Source: Zoroaster sp. YZ-2022 (taxonomy: Eukaryota; Echinodermata; Asteroidea; Forcipulatida; Zoroasteridae). Taken from it: DNA of 64,000 nucleotides. The notes beneath the pieces were generated by a model. The model saw only the letters and a program-made list of their open reading frames with translations. It did no database searches and was not told the DNA's origin. The position numbers were made by a program, and so were the translations under genes. Within the stretch, counting starts at the first letter, position 1. Each line of letters begins with the position of its first letter. The DNA lies in the NCBI GenBank assembly GCA_029582265.1, contig CM055821.1:40619004-40683003 (forward strand). Reading direction: 5' to 3'. Positions 1 to 10,675 of this stretch are shown here, in pieces.

Positions 1-530
1 AAAGAGATATTCTAAACCACTCTTTAACACAAATTTTATTCATTCTTATGACAATTATTAGACATCCATAATACCAACTAAAATATCATTTGACTCTCAA
101 TTGTTTTTGTTAGTTTAAAAAAAAAAAACGTCTAAAAATGCATCGGTCCATGCGGCTTAATTATTCAGCCAATTTGCAAAAAGAACACACTGCTGTTTAA
201 GTATGTAAATGCAACACATCAGTGGAGGTTCAATAAACATGGCATGGGTAGCAGCATATAAAGGGTTGTTGTGTTTTCATATAGTCAGTCGTCTGCTAGT
301 AACATTAATAAATGTACTCCTTCAACTTCATCTTTAATTTGGGAAATTCTGCTTAAGAGTTAAATTCAATTGTCTGGCAGACAGCCATAGACCAGAATTA
401 TCACCAGAGTGTGTCTTTAATGAATGCTTTCCAGAATCCTAAAGTGAAGTTCCATAGATTTCCAGCCGGCCATAGAAGCTTGACTAGATCTTTATGCGCT
501 TTGTAATTTAAAACAACTGGTCAAACTCAT
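1..530. other. AT-rich non-coding stretch
   Basis: No open frame of note, no RNA gene and no terminal repeats were seen. It contains short A-runs and ordinary AT-rich sequence before the minisatellite. Confidence 0.4.
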
Positions 531-644
531 TTGCAGCACACATTATTCAAAAGATTGCCAATAAATAACTGCCACACTCCACTTACTGAATTCATTCATT
601 GTTGTGTCGACATGACACTGAATGATGTTGATGAACATGCATGT

Positions 645-1042
645 AAACAACTCATTGACATACCCTATGAATTGACAGACCAAATGATCATGGCATCTGA
701 CCAGTTTAAAGTTACTCTGAATAAAAGCAAACAACTCATTGACATACCCTATGAATTGACAGACCAAATGATCATGGCATCTGACCAGTTTAAAGTTACT
801 CTGAATAAAAGCAAACAACTCATTGACATACACTATGAATTGACAGACCAAATGATCATGGCATCTGACCAGTTTAAAGTTACTCTGAATAAAAGCAAAC
901 AACTCATTGACATACCCTATGAATTGACAGACCAAATGATCATGGCATCTGACCAGTTTAAAGTTACTCTGAATAAAAGCAAACAACTCATTGACATACC
1001 CTATGAATTGACAGACCAAATGATCATGGCATCTGACCAGTT
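645..1042. repeat. 84-bp minisatellite, about 4.7 copies
   Basis: Copies begin at 645, 729, 813, 897 and 981; the last is cut after about 62 bp by the transposon that follows, and the array resumes at 1881 with the missing part of the monomer. Copies are nearly identical (for example one c/a difference in the third copy). Because 84 is a multiple of three and the monomer lacks stops in some frames, a 199-codon frame on + (531-1130) and a 158-codon frame on - (543-1019) stay open by chance. I see no protein homology and treat both as non-genes. Confidence 0.9.
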
Positions 1043-1880
1043 ACCCTCCGACGAGAGACCTACCCACGACTTTATTCGAACGTGGCACCCCTCCACTTTC
1101 CAGTGGCACCCCTATCCCCTAGGGAATTAATTATATTAAAATTGTTCTCTGCATTCCCCATTGACTTTTTACATCCAAATGACTTCCCCACATGCCCTGC
1201 TATTGTCTTGAATTATTTTCAACCCCCAGATGACAAGACGTTGGCATAACCCCTCCTCTTTTCAGTAGCACCCTAATTTACCTACTGTAAAAAACAGTAG
1301 GGCTCACGCATCGCAGGTTGTAATTATATTAAAAATTGTTTTCTGCATTCCCCATTGACTTTTTACATCCAAATGACTTCCACACATGCCCAGCTATTGT
1401 TTGGTATTATTTACAACCCCAGATGACACACAACGGCTGTGTAGTGTATCTATCTCCTGTATAATCTTGCAAACAGTAAACAGCCGTCTGGTTTATCTCT
1501 CCAGCATGTAACCCAACCCAGACACTCTGTCTGGGGGGGGTGGTTATGCCTGGCACTGGTTGTCGCAAGACATCAAACAACACAGTCTGATGGTCAACAG
1601 ATGGTTCCACTTATCAGTGGGTTAGATTTGGGGGGGGGGGGGTCTTTATGTTTACACAATGGATGGTTGATTTTGTGCACAGACATATGGCAGCAATTTC
1701 TTTTCCAGCCCAGAAAAAAAAAAAACAGCTCTGGGAACTGACACCCCTTCTAAGATATGTGGAATGGTCCCCTTTAGGATATCAATGACTCTCAGCCATC
1801 TGTGGGGTTTTTTTCTGGGAGAAACAATGAAATACATAAAATCTGCCAGTGGCGAGTGGAGGGCTCTCTCGTCGGAGGGT
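1043..1880. mobile_element. Short non-autonomous TIR transposon inside the minisatellite
   Basis: The ends form a perfect 16-bp inverted repeat beginning ACCCTCCGACGAGAGA. Removing the element rejoins a minisatellite monomer exactly (gaccagtt + taaagtt), so the insertion is directly visible. Flanking bases could also be read as a TTA duplication with CCCTCC termini, as in PIF/Harbinger elements, if the target copy lacked one T. The interior has an imperfect direct repeat of about 110 bp (about 1130-1235 and 1320-1428), a 13-G run at 1630-1642 and no credible coding sequence. Confidence 0.8.
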
Positions 1881-2718
1881 TAAAGTTACTCTGAATAAAA
1901 GCAAACAAAAGAGTACACAAATAAATTTAAAAATTACCTCCCATGGTAATTTCCCACGTCAAATTATCCATTGAATGGTCAAATTATCCATTGAATGGTC
2001 AAATTTGTCCCTATATTGATGGAAAATCATGACAGATGTTCATGTGTATCAGTAAACTGAGCATTAATTGCAGGTATACAATGTACACATAGACACATAA
2101 TCTTGATAAGTTTGTTTTCCCTCACTTACACCACACGCTATGCCGCATTGCCACGATGTAAACAAAGATTGACATCGGACTTTCCTGATTTTGAGAAAAA
2201 ACTGGTTCAGAGAAAATGTCCTTTTAAATATTTACTGGAATAGAAATATTCTTGTGGGAGATTGATAGATTGGATGTTGTAACAACCTCATTTGAGTTTT
2301 GTTTCTCCAAAATATATTTCGGAGAAAATTGTTATTTTTTGTCACTGTTCTTTACCCCCCTGAAAAAAAGAACAGATATTTTTGTACACATGATTGACAG
2401 CATACGGTAGCATCCATCGGGTGTGAACATCACACAGGAGTTATCAAAACTTAAATACACATGATGTACATATGCTGTAAATACACACATGTGTGTTAGC
2501 AAGTGTGTCAAAAGATCATTGGTGCATTTTCATCTTTGAACAGAATTCAAGTAAATTTAGACGCCAAACATACTCCCTATTCATTGATAATTCTGTCAAT
2601 GATGTCATATGAAGGGTCTGTGTCACTGACTGTTCTAACCAGCTCTGACAATTTAATTTGAAGGTGTAATTATTTATGTTTTGATTTGTAATACTGACAA
2701 GCTTACACACATTGTATA
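1881..2718. other. Non-coding stretch after the minisatellite
   Basis: It starts with the remaining part of a minisatellite monomer, then has a two-copy 20-bp tandem repeat around 1960-2005 (a segment ending in ccattgaatgg). No gene, splice-flanked exon or terminal repeats were found in the rest. Confidence 0.4.
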
Positions 2719-3085
2719 GCTATGAATAGGGGTGTGCGTTTTCAGATATATTTGGAACCGGATACCCCAAATCAGGAAACTTTGGATACCCGTTTTCATT
2801 TTTGTTGAAAACATGCCTCCGGTGTTGTACAAATACATGTACTGTAAATGGTAACAAAATTGACCTTTATAATACAGAGGATACCATACTTAAATCAATC
2901 TTTTCTTTACTGTGTCGTTTTTATTAAAGTAAAACCTCTTGGTGAAATATGTAACTGTATTTTATTTAGTGAAAGTTATTTCTGAAATAAAAACTGATCG
3001 CTGCAAAAGTGTCTGAGTTACAAATATACGATGTACGATCACACGCATGCAGCAGCCTACCTGAACGTAACACGTGACTGAGTTA

Positions 3086-4468
3086 AGCCCTTTTCACACG
3101 AGGGAAATAAGCAGGGGGTCCATGGTCCTAAGAACACAACGTTGTCAAATACACTTCGTGTGAAATGTACCTCTGCTCTGCACAAACACAGGTCCATAGT
3201 CTTTTCCTGACCATGGTCGAGACCAGCAACAAAAAAACACACCGTTGTGAAAGTTCACCACGATAGGCCGTGTGAATGAACAAACTGCACAGACAGAGAC
3301 CAAGAGAGCTACATGTACCACGCATGCGCGCAAGAAGAAAATTTCCCAGGATGCCTTTAAATCAAGATGGCGACGCCCGAACAGTTAATGATGATGCTTT
3401 TGTTGCTAAGTTTAATGTGTAGAAAACGTCAAAACAACAACGTTTCCAGAGAAATTGATGGCATAAACCAACACTATAGGAGGCATTCAGAAAAGGTCTT
3501 AATGTTTTGCGTTCCTTATTAGAGGAACAAATCACATAAAAACAACGAACTCTCTCACTCAAACAAAACGGACAAATCACAACTGTTTGAAAGGAACATC
3601 AATTCAATGTCTTATCTAAAAAATAAGACAGGAGACCACCGGGCTCATTAATTTGAACCGTTACATGCAACTGATGATTGCCGAGTGAGGCATGAAAGCT
3701 TAGCTATTGCTACTAAAGGATCTGAAAAAATATCCTGTCTCTTCTACACGTTTACCCATTTTGACCAATCGGTCATTATTGGTACGTTCAAACAAAAAAA
3801 GCCTACTATTCCCACAAAACTCATTGTCAAATGGACAAACTTTGGAAACAGTCAAATACGAACTCACAGTATTTCAAATGTGTATGACAAATGCATCTTG
3901 GAAAACAAAAACAAAAGTCAACAAAGATGTAGTGTCACTGAATGGGTTTGCACCATCATTATTTACTACTTCCACACTTTGTGGTTGTGGACGAGACCAT
4001 CCAGCTTTTTTTGGACTTCAGTGGAGCCTACCACCATAATCAGCTGGATGGTCTCGTCGTACGTCCATGTGCTCCGCTTTTGGTTTTTTTTCTTCGATGA
4101 AGTTTTGGACATTTGCTCAAAAATTACCGATTCTATATGTTTTTCGCCATGTTTTGCACTGAGCTGTGAGAGTGGTAGAGAGAGAGAGGATGGATGCTAA
4201 CAATAAACATACAATACAATAGCGCGGGAAAATGAATAGTAATCAATACATGCAATAGCGATTCCACGCTAGCTGTGTGGATACCAGTTAACGGCACTAT
4301 AAACAATGTTGACCTTTGACACCCCAAAAGACGAAGGCTATGTAACACGGGACGTTGGTTTCTTCGACGTGTGAAAGGTCGTATCCGAGTTTGACCAACG
4401 TCCGTGGTCAATACAACTGGCGCCCGAGACCAAGGACCCTAGTTTGCGTTTGTTGTGTGAAAAGGGCT
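3086..4468. mobile_element. TIR element nested in the hAT, PIF/Harbinger-like
   Basis: The inverted termini AGCCCTTTTCACAC and GTGTGAAAAGGGCT are perfect over 14 bp and are flanked by a 3-bp TTA duplication (3083-3085, 4469-4471), the TWA type used by PIF/Harbinger transposons. A perfect 16-bp inverted repeat (3991-4006 with 4042-4057) forms a strong internal hairpin. At 3366 a 51-codon + frame with a good Kozak context starts MATPEQLMMMLLLLS; it could be the start of a dead transposase, but I cannot match it. The 171-codon frame at 3685-4200 has no recognisable features. Confidence 0.75.
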
Positions 4469-4908
4469 TTAGGAGACTAGAAGACCTGTGTGTGCGTGAT
4501 CACAGCTGTGGTTGGTTGTTATTGTTCACAAAACAGGTGTTGAATTATGTCATTGGGGAAAAAATTCATGCGTTTGTACCTTGCCGCGCCCCTGCCTTCT
4601 AAATAAGGATATCCCGTATGTCATGTTGGCTTTGGATTATGATTTTTTAGGACATGATTTTGGCCGTACTAAAATAATCTTACATTATAAGAGCATAACT
4701 CTCAGGCCACCTCTCTTGTGTTTGTCATAAGTGTTTGCCGGTGCCTCAGGGTTCCCCTGCTCTGGATGTTACCCCCGGCGGTGTTGAAAATTCCGAACAT
4801 GTCCTGGCCGCTCTTAGAAATCCCCGGACAGCATTGTTTCTGTGCGTGGTGGGGGAAAAGGTTGTTTCAGCATTTTTCCCAATCTTTTCTGCCATGCCAC
4901 GAATCATG

Positions 4909-4938
4909 AACCTGAACCTGAACCTGAACCTGAACCTG
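4909..4938. repeat. AACCTG hexanucleotide microsatellite
   Basis: Five exact tandem copies of a 6-bp unit. It gives an alternating R-F run on the minus strand and N-L on the plus strand, which are not proteins. Confidence 0.9.
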
Positions 4939-5511
4939 CACCCACTGTCTACATGTGTTTCCTCATGTGGCATTGTCTGACCAGTGCATAATTCTTTCGC
5001 ATAATGCAATACGTCGTCCAACATTGAACATCTCTAACATTGAACACCAGGTCCCTGTATTCTCATAACAAGCTATAAATTAATTACCCTATCATGATCA
5101 GCATGCAATTGCCTCACTAATCCAATTACTGCAAACAATTAGGCAAATATTCCCTCATATGCTGCTGGTGTGATAAGTTGTTTGAAGCAGCCACTGTCAG
5201 GCCCTTTGCAGTCTTAATGATTGGATACAATGTATCACAAACAGTTAGAGAAAAATATATGGCAAATGTTGGTAAAATACTACAAAGGCTTTATTGGAGC
5301 GTAATCTCTTGAATTTAAAGATAATTGTCTGTAAAAGTGTAAACATTACATTGTTCAAGAGTCACAGATTTCTGTTTGCAATGCTCAAATGTTAAGTCTG
5401 AATATTAAAAAGTAATGTACGGGTAATTGGAACCGAAAGAAGGAACCGGATAATGACAGTTTCGGTTGGGCATCTGGATACCCGGATACCTGGCACAGCC
5501 CTAGCTATGAA

Positions 5512-6000
5512 ACAATTATATTAGGAGTTTCTACATGTATTTCAGCAAACCTTTAAAGTACTTAACCGTGAGTTAATGTGAAATTATCAATTTTATTCAG
5601 TTTCCGATGACCTTCTCTTAGAAAGCGGGGAAATCTCTATAACTATGAGTGCATTAGAATATCTATTTATTCACTGTCTAATTGCTCTCCTAGTAATATC
5701 TCAACAAACATTAAACAAAATGTTCGAATAATAATTTAATGTTAAAATGTTCCACTTAACTGAATTTTCATAGATAAAGAAAGTGGCTCATAACTACATG
5801 TTATGCTATTAAAACCTTCATACATTGAAATTATGTGCTATACATGTACTCACTGGCTGTCATCAATTTAAATTTAGCCTATTTTATTTTCTGAAACATG
5901 ACATTGATTGAAATAAATAGTGAATAATAAATCATGACAGTTCAAAGGTTCAAAGTGAACATTGACTGTTGTGAATCCCTTTGTACATGTATAGGCCTTC
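5512..6000. other. AT-rich non-coding stretch
   Basis: Nothing recognisable on either strand between the hAT element and the next MITE. Confidence 0.4.
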
Positions 6001-6010
6001 ATGTCAAAAT

Positions 6011-6412
6011 ATGTGACCTGTCACCACAAAATAAGCGTAAAGTCGGAAATTTAAACAATTGAGTTATTGGTATTTCTGGATTCAGTAGAACAAGAGCTTT
6101 CCAATGATATATAACACTTGGGGTTACAGCGATCCCCCAGACCACCAGAGGGGGATTTGTGGCTTTGTTTCCGTCTTTGTTTCAAGTTGTTTGTCAGAAC
6201 ACGATAAATGCTACCAATGAAATTGGCCTGAAATTCAGGTTTGTAATTGTCTGATGGAACTGAAAATTTGAAATTCGATATAAGGAGATTTACAAATTGC
6301 AAATATAATAACAAAAACAAATTAGACCTCCCCTCCGATTTTTCACTTTTCCCACTGTACTGTGAAATGGTTTAATGCGAATTTATGCTCATTTCGTTGT
6401 AACAGGTCACAT
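6011..6412. mobile_element. MITE with ATGTGACCTG termini
   Basis: The first and last roughly 31 bases are inverted copies with a handful of mismatches, starting ATGTGACCTGT. Flanks read ATGTCAAAAT (6001-6010) and ATGTCGAAAT (6413-6422), a likely 10-bp target duplication with one mismatch, which would fit a Mutator-like (MULE) mechanism. A shorter duplication such as ATAT cannot be excluded. An 89-codon minus frame inside has no recognisable domain. It lies directly upstream of the NHL exon, in the intron. Confidence 0.7.
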
Positions 6413-6512
6413 ATGTCGAAATATCTTCATTTAACATTCAGCTCATAAAACATAACACACATAATTGTTATATCACTGTGCTGTGTTATCTCTATTATTA
6501 TTATTTTTCCAG

Positions 6513-7132
6513 ATCCACGTGGCATTGCAGCTATACACAATCACTTAATGGTTGTAGACAACACCAACAATGTCATCAAGATGTACAACAATGATGGCAC
6601 ACTTGCCTTTGACTTCCACACAGTGCCTCATAGTGAGGTAGGGAAGACAGCAGTGGACCTCTGGAGTGTAGCAGTAAATAATAAGGGTAACATCATAATA
6701 GGTGATGTGAAGAGGATGGTGGTGAGCGAGCACAGCCCCACTGATGGCTCGCTCATTCACACTATGTCAGTCAAAACACCACCTTACTTCCTGGCCATTG
6801 ATAATAATAATAGAGTTGTAGTCAGTGGTCATAACCAACATCAAGTAGACATTGTTGATAGCAATGGTACTTCATTACTCACAATCAAACCAACAATCAA
6901 TGGTCAGGAAGTTCAATACTGCAATGGTGTATGCTGTGACAGATCAGGCATATACATTGCAGTGCACAATGGGTTTAACACTGGTCATATTCACCATTAT
7001 GATGATGAAGGTAGATTCATCTCATGTATAGCTCAGGGTCTGTACTACCCCATGGGAATCACATTCACTGCAGATGGGCATCAGCTGGTAGCAGCAGACA
7101 GCAACTCAGTGAAGATATATCACATAATGTGA
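6513..7132 (+). CDS. Terminal exon of an NHL-repeat protein (TRIM-NHL-like)
   Basis: An acceptor (polypyrimidine tract ending ttttccag at 6512) precedes an exon whose first two bases complete a split codon, giving DPRGIA, the usual opening of an NHL repeat. The frame runs about 206 codons to TGA at 7130-7132. I count about five NHL-like blades, around DPRGIAAIHNHLMVVD, VDLWSVAVNNKGNIIIG, PPYFLAIDNNNRVVVSG, CNGVCCDRSGIYIAVH and YYPMGITFTADGHQLVAAD. This is a C-terminal beta-propeller of the kind found in TRIM2/3/71-like proteins, where it binds protein or RNA. Upstream RING/B-box exons are not in the window; upstream DNA is transposons. The first internal ATG is at 6548, but the splice acceptor makes it unlikely to be the start. 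The identity of the full protein is unknown. Confidence 0.8.
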
Positions 7133-7259
7133 TGTAATCCAACATGCTGCTGACTGGCAATCTCCCTTGTCATCATCATAATGGTGAAATGTCCTCTTCA
7201 AGATATGTTACCCAAACATGTAATGTAGAATCTTGAGTATCAATGTCACTCTATAGAAT
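7133..7259 (+). other. Proximal 3' UTR of the NHL gene, interrupted by a Gypsy insertion
   Basis: There is no AATAAA between the NHL stop codon and the Gypsy insertion site. The target-site duplication GAAT (7256-7259) is repeated at 12310-12313, and the first AATAAA beyond it is near 12480. The original 3' UTR may therefore have been split by the retrotransposon. This is inference from position only. Confidence 0.4.
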
Positions 7260-7796
7260 TGTAGGGATATGAGTTTCAGCGTTGTATTTACATATAATAT
7301 TTTGACTTGTGATTCACAAGAGGGCGCTAATATACTAGCCATAAATTGTTTTGATGGTAATCTAAATATAGCGACTGTATCTGGGGGCGCTGAGAAGTAC
7401 GTGACCTCGGGTCACAATAAGTTGATACATTTTGTTACATTTGCGCGCGTCTCGCATAGGATACCATGGGAAAGTTGTCGTTTGGTGTATAGATAGATAC
7501 AGTAGAGCTAAGAGAGACACGGGTTTTTGGGAAGGAGAAGCATAATGGCGTCAGAGTAGAACGGTTGTGTGGTATGCCAACACCTAGCCCGAATGATTGG
7601 GGGGAAATAATCGACACTTACAGCCTGACTGGAATCTGGAATTTTCTGTTATTATGTAACAATCATTGTGAAATCGTCGAATAAAACATTGATCATCAAA
7701 ATCACGGAAAAGCTGTGTGTCGGTGTGCATCAGTTTGTCTTCTAATGAAAACCCCGGAGAACCCTGATTCCCACGAATCAAATAAATAATACTACA
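7260..7796 (+). repeat. Gypsy 5' LTR
   Basis: It begins TGTAG and ends CTACA, a short inverted terminal pair. AATAAA at 7680-7685 is a probable R-region poly(A) signal. The last 218 bp match 12090-12309 almost perfectly. A primer-binding site may start at TGGTAACACGG (from about 7803), but I cannot assign the tRNA. Confidence 0.85.
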
Positions 7797-8384
7797 GTTT
7801 TATGGTAACACGGATGGGGTTGATGCAGTTTAGACACCAGTGTTGCTGATTAGCATTGACGACAGAGATCCAGGCTGTTGCGAAGGCTGCTGTGCTGAAC
7901 GGCGACGTCGGAGCGGAACGGTGAGCGTGTGCGGAGCCAGGTAGCCGTGGGCGACAGACGGCGTGGTGGTGCATACGAGGCGGCGGTCGTGGACTGGACC
8001 AGCGTGACCTGGGCGAACCGGGGACGGGTGTCAGTCAACTTCTGGACGGAAGAGGAGTCCAGGACGGACGGGCCGAAAAACCGTTGACGGATCTGTGGAG
8101 TGCAGCGACACAGGAACAATCTGTGGAGTTCTGTGAGCCGAGGATTTCAACTGCTGGAAAAACTGTCCAAGAATCAAGTGAACTGTTTACTGGACTGATA
8201 ATCGCGTGAACTGTAGTTTTCGGTTACTAGTAGTTATAGCACTAGCAGGTGTTTGTTTACACTTACAGTTTACAAGGCATTAGAATTCCAGTCAGTGCAG
8301 GTAAAGTTTAAATTTTCTTTCGATTGTAATTGTTATTTTGATTGATTTGTTTATTGGGTGGTTCTTTACATTGTGCTTGAGGAA
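7797..8384 (+). other. Gypsy leader between LTR and gag
   Basis: This is an untranslated leader of about 590 bp, more GC-rich in its first half. Short open frames on the minus strand lack homology and are ignored. Confidence 0.5.
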
Positions 8385-9464
8385 ATGGCTACCTCGGAGT
8401 CTGCTCTGGTGGAGCAGTTGGTAAAAGGGCTTACAGATGCTTTGAGGCAGGGCCGACCTACTATTCAGAGACCAATTAAATTGACATGCTTTGCTGGGAG
8501 ACCAGTAAAACCAGGGGACCCCACAGTAAAAGAATGGTTGGAAGAAGTGGAAATATATTGTCAGCAGTGTAAAATATCTGAGTCTGAAAAGGCTCAGGTT
8601 GTGCTCAACCATATAAAGGGGACAGCACGTGATGAGATAAAGTGTCATGGGGAAACTGGGTTGGAATTCAAGGCACTTGCTAAACGTCTTCATAGGCATT
8701 TTGGGGGTTGGGAGACGGTACAGTCTCTTCATAAGGCATTGTACGAACGAACACAGCAAGAGGATGAGTCATTAATGGACTTCTCTAGAGCTCTTATGAG
8801 GTTGTACAATAGGATATTAGAAGTGGCGTCTGAAAGTGAGAAAGTTTCATTGCAACGTCTCCGTGATAAAGTTCTTAGTGGGCAATTTGTAGCTGGGGCG
8901 CGCAGTCAGAGTGTCAGATTAGAGTTAAGGAGGTTAGAGCTAGCAAAGTCCTCGCAGACATTTCCTGAATTGCGTGATGCAGCACTCAAGATTTTTAGGG
9001 ATCTCGAGAGGGCTCCTAAGGCGAAGCGTGCCCAGGCTAGGCAAGTCGTCGCAGATTGCGATGGGGAAACGAATGATTATGTATCTGATGTTTTTGTGGG
9101 AGGCACAATGAGAAATAAGAATCCAGAAACCAGTCCAGAGTTGCAACAAGTGTTGCAACAGCAAACCCAGATTATGAAGTGTCTGCAAGAGCAGCAGACA
9201 CAGCTGCAGAAGCAACAAGAGCAAGTTGCTGTGCTCATGAAGCGCTTGCTTCTTAGTGAGGGACCTAGGTTTGCAAATAGTGACAAGGTTTCGAAACCTT
9301 GGGGTAAGAGACAACTTGTATGTTTCTCTTGTAAACAACCGGGTCACTTTAAGAGTGACTGTCCGACCAGAAACAGGAATAGTGTGCAAACTCCAAATGC
9401 TAAAAACCCAGTTAGTGTTCAATCAGGGGGTTCGCAGCCACAAAGTGGGGGAGGGTTAAACTAA
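8385..9464 (+). CDS. gag: Gypsy Gag polyprotein with CCHC zinc knuckle
   Basis: The frame of 359 codons starts at the ATG in gaggaaATGGCT; an in-frame GTG 27 bp upstream is not needed. The N-terminal half (about residues 30-220) is a helical Gag/capsid-like region rich in charged residues. A Q-rich coiled-coil stretch follows at about residues 255-290, then a single nucleic-acid-binding knuckle CFSCKQPGHFKSDC (C-X2-C-X4-H-X4-C), and a G/S/Q-rich tail. It ends LN-stop at a slippery site. The product would form the cytoplasmic retrotransposon particle. The frame is intact, unlike pol. Confidence 0.9.
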   Translation: MATSESALVEQLVKGLTDALRQGRPTIQRPIKLTCFAGRPVKPGDPTVKEWLEEVEIYCQQCKISESEKAQVVLNHIKGTARDEIKCHGETGLEFKALAKRLHRHFGGWETVQSLHKALYERTQQEDESLMDFSRALMRLYNRILEVASESEKVSLQRLRDKVLSGQFVAGARSQSVRLELRRLELAKSSQTFPELRDAALKIFRDLERAPKAKRAQARQVVADCDGETNDYVSDVFVGGTMRNKNPETSPELQQVLQQQTQIMKCLQEQQTQLQKQQEQVAVLMKRLLLSEGPRFANSDKVSKPWGKRQLVCFSCKQPGHFKSDCPTRNRNSVQTPNAKNPVSVQSGGSQPQSGGGLN

Positions 9465-9498
9465 CCCCCCTCGCCACTGTGGGCCAAGTGGTTGAGGG
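9455..9498 (+). promoter_or_regulatory. Programmed -1 ribosomal frameshift signal between gag and pol
   Basis: The heptamer G-TTA-AAC (9455-9461, gag frame) lies immediately before the gag stop TAA. After a 6-nt spacer comes a stem-loop: CCCTC (9468-9472) pairs with GAGGG (9494-9498), and CCACT (9474-9478) pairs with AGTGG (9487-9491), with an 8-nt loop and a G/TT internal loop. The -1 frame is open from here into protease. GUUAAAC is the slippery heptamer used by equine arteritis virus. Site, spacing and structure fit -1 frameshifting; function is inferred. Confidence 0.8.
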
Positions 9499-10675
9499 AA
9501 GTAAGAAAGAGGCCACGCCCAGTAATAAAACCGATAAGGGGTTGGGTTCTAAAGAGTTGTCAACTAGTGATGTCCTTGACAAACTGGTACATGCCAGCCC
9601 AAGGGCGCTGGTAGAGTTGGCAGGAGTCCCTGTCAATGTTGTTCTTGACACTGGGGCAGAAACCTCCCTTGTAAGTGCAGTGTTTTATAGGAATAAATTG
9701 GCCGCGCATGTGACCGGGGTGAAACCAGTGGGTACATATTTACGCGTATTTGGCGTAGGACCCTGTGAAGTACCAGTTGAAGGATATGTCCAGATTCCCT
9801 TGCGGGTTTTCAACCAAACGGTTGAGGCACATTTCCTCATTGTAAAAGACACTCCCGGGGGCGGTTTGGGAAATGGGCGTGGTCCCGTTCTGTTGGGTTG
9901 CAATGTCTTGCACCAGTTAACGGATATGGTAGTAGATCCCTCACATAAAGATGCTGAAGCATGGAATGTCACACTACATTGGTACAGACTGACTAAAAAG
10001 GAACTGGGCAGGGTTTCGACAGAACAAAAGGGGCCAGTGGCTGTTCGCACGGGGCGTTGTATGACATTTATTCCCCCAAGGGAAGTGCGTTCCGTGATGT
10101 GTAATGTGCGTGCACCTCCAGATGTGTGGGAGGGGAAAACAGTGGTGTTACAGGGAAATCAAAATGAGTTTCTGGTAGGGGGAGTGACTTCACTTTCAAG
10201 AGATCCAGGGTTAAGCGGTGCCTTAAGGGTCTATGATTCATGTGAGGTTGTGCAAGGGAACAGAGTAAATGTTCTTGTGGCTAACATGGGGACACAAGCT
10301 GTGTCCATTCCCCCACATACTAAAGTAGCATCCCTCAATGAGGTTTTCCCCACCCTTCAGCTGGACTGCGATATGGAGGGTAGTGAGCTAAGAGTTTCTG
10401 TAAATAGGATATTAGCCCCGTCAGCTGATAGTTACTATGACATAGGTCCAGACAAACAGGATTCTAAGGAATCGGACTCTGTATTGGGGATAGATGAACA
10501 TCAGATACCTACATGTAGGACACATGTATTTGCAGATGGAAGTTCGTATCAGTTACCACCAGGGATAAATCTAGATTCATGCGATTTGAGTAGTGATAAG
10601 GTTGATCGTGTTGTGCATTTGATTCAAAAACATGACAGTGTTTTCTCTAAAAGTCCACTTGACTTACATGTGTAG
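9455..10675 (+). CDS. pol: Gypsy Pol, protease and linker to RT (in -1 frame)
   Basis: The frame is entered by -1 slippage from gag; the GTG at 9479 is not a convincing independent start. The retropepsin active site is the D-T-G-A motif in VVLDTGAETSLVS (Asp codon at 9647-9649), with a flap-like region and a later hydrophobic GCNVL segment. The roughly 250 residues after protease are the spacer toward reverse transcriptase. The frame ends in TAG at 10673-10675, just where the RT domain should begin (KSPLDLHV), so this is a premature stop rather than the natural end. The protease would cleave Gag-Pol in the particle. Confidence 0.85.
   Translation, partial: VKLTPLATVGQVVEGSKKEATPSNKTDKGLGSKELSTSDVLDKLVHASPRALVELAGVPVNVVLDTGAETSLVSAVFYRNKLAAHVTGVKPVGTYLRVFGVGPCEVPVEGYVQIPLRVFNQTVEAHFLIVKDTPGGGLGNGRGPVLLGCNVLHQLTDMVVDPSHKDAEAWNVTLHWYRLTKKELGRVSTEQKGPVAVRTGRCMTFIPPREVRSVMCNVRAPPDVWEGKTVVLQGNQNEFLVGGVTSLSRDPGLSGALRVYDSCEVVQGNRVNVLVANMGTQAVSIPPHTKVASLNEVFPTLQLDCDMEGSELRVSVNRILAPSADSYYDIGPDKQDSKESDSVLGIDEHQIPTCRTHVFADGSSYQLPPGINLDSCDLSSDKVDRVVHLIQKHDSVFSKSPLDLHV

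Larger units (their letters stand above)
2727..5503. mobile_element. hAT-type non-autonomous transposon, 2.78 kb
   Basis: The termini are TAGGGGTGTGC and its near-inverse GGCACAGCCCTA, flanked by a perfect 8-bp target-site duplication GCTATGAA (2719-2726 and 5504-5511). An 8-bp duplication with TAGGG/CAGGG-type ends is the hallmark of hAT elements. Subterminal ggatacc and ggaaccgg motifs recur in both orientations near both ends, as expected for transposase sites. I see no transposase open frame, so it is probably non-autonomous. About half of its length is a second, nested TIR element. A five-copy AACCTG microsatellite lies at 4909-4938. Confidence 0.85.

Noticed and set aside
531..1130. 199-codon frame on + and 158-codon frame on -
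   Set aside because: Both are the 84-bp minisatellite read through; the + frame also runs into a transposon end.
3685..4200. 171-codon frame in the nested TIR element
   Set aside because: No recognisable domain, and the opposite and other frames are equally open; likely chance.
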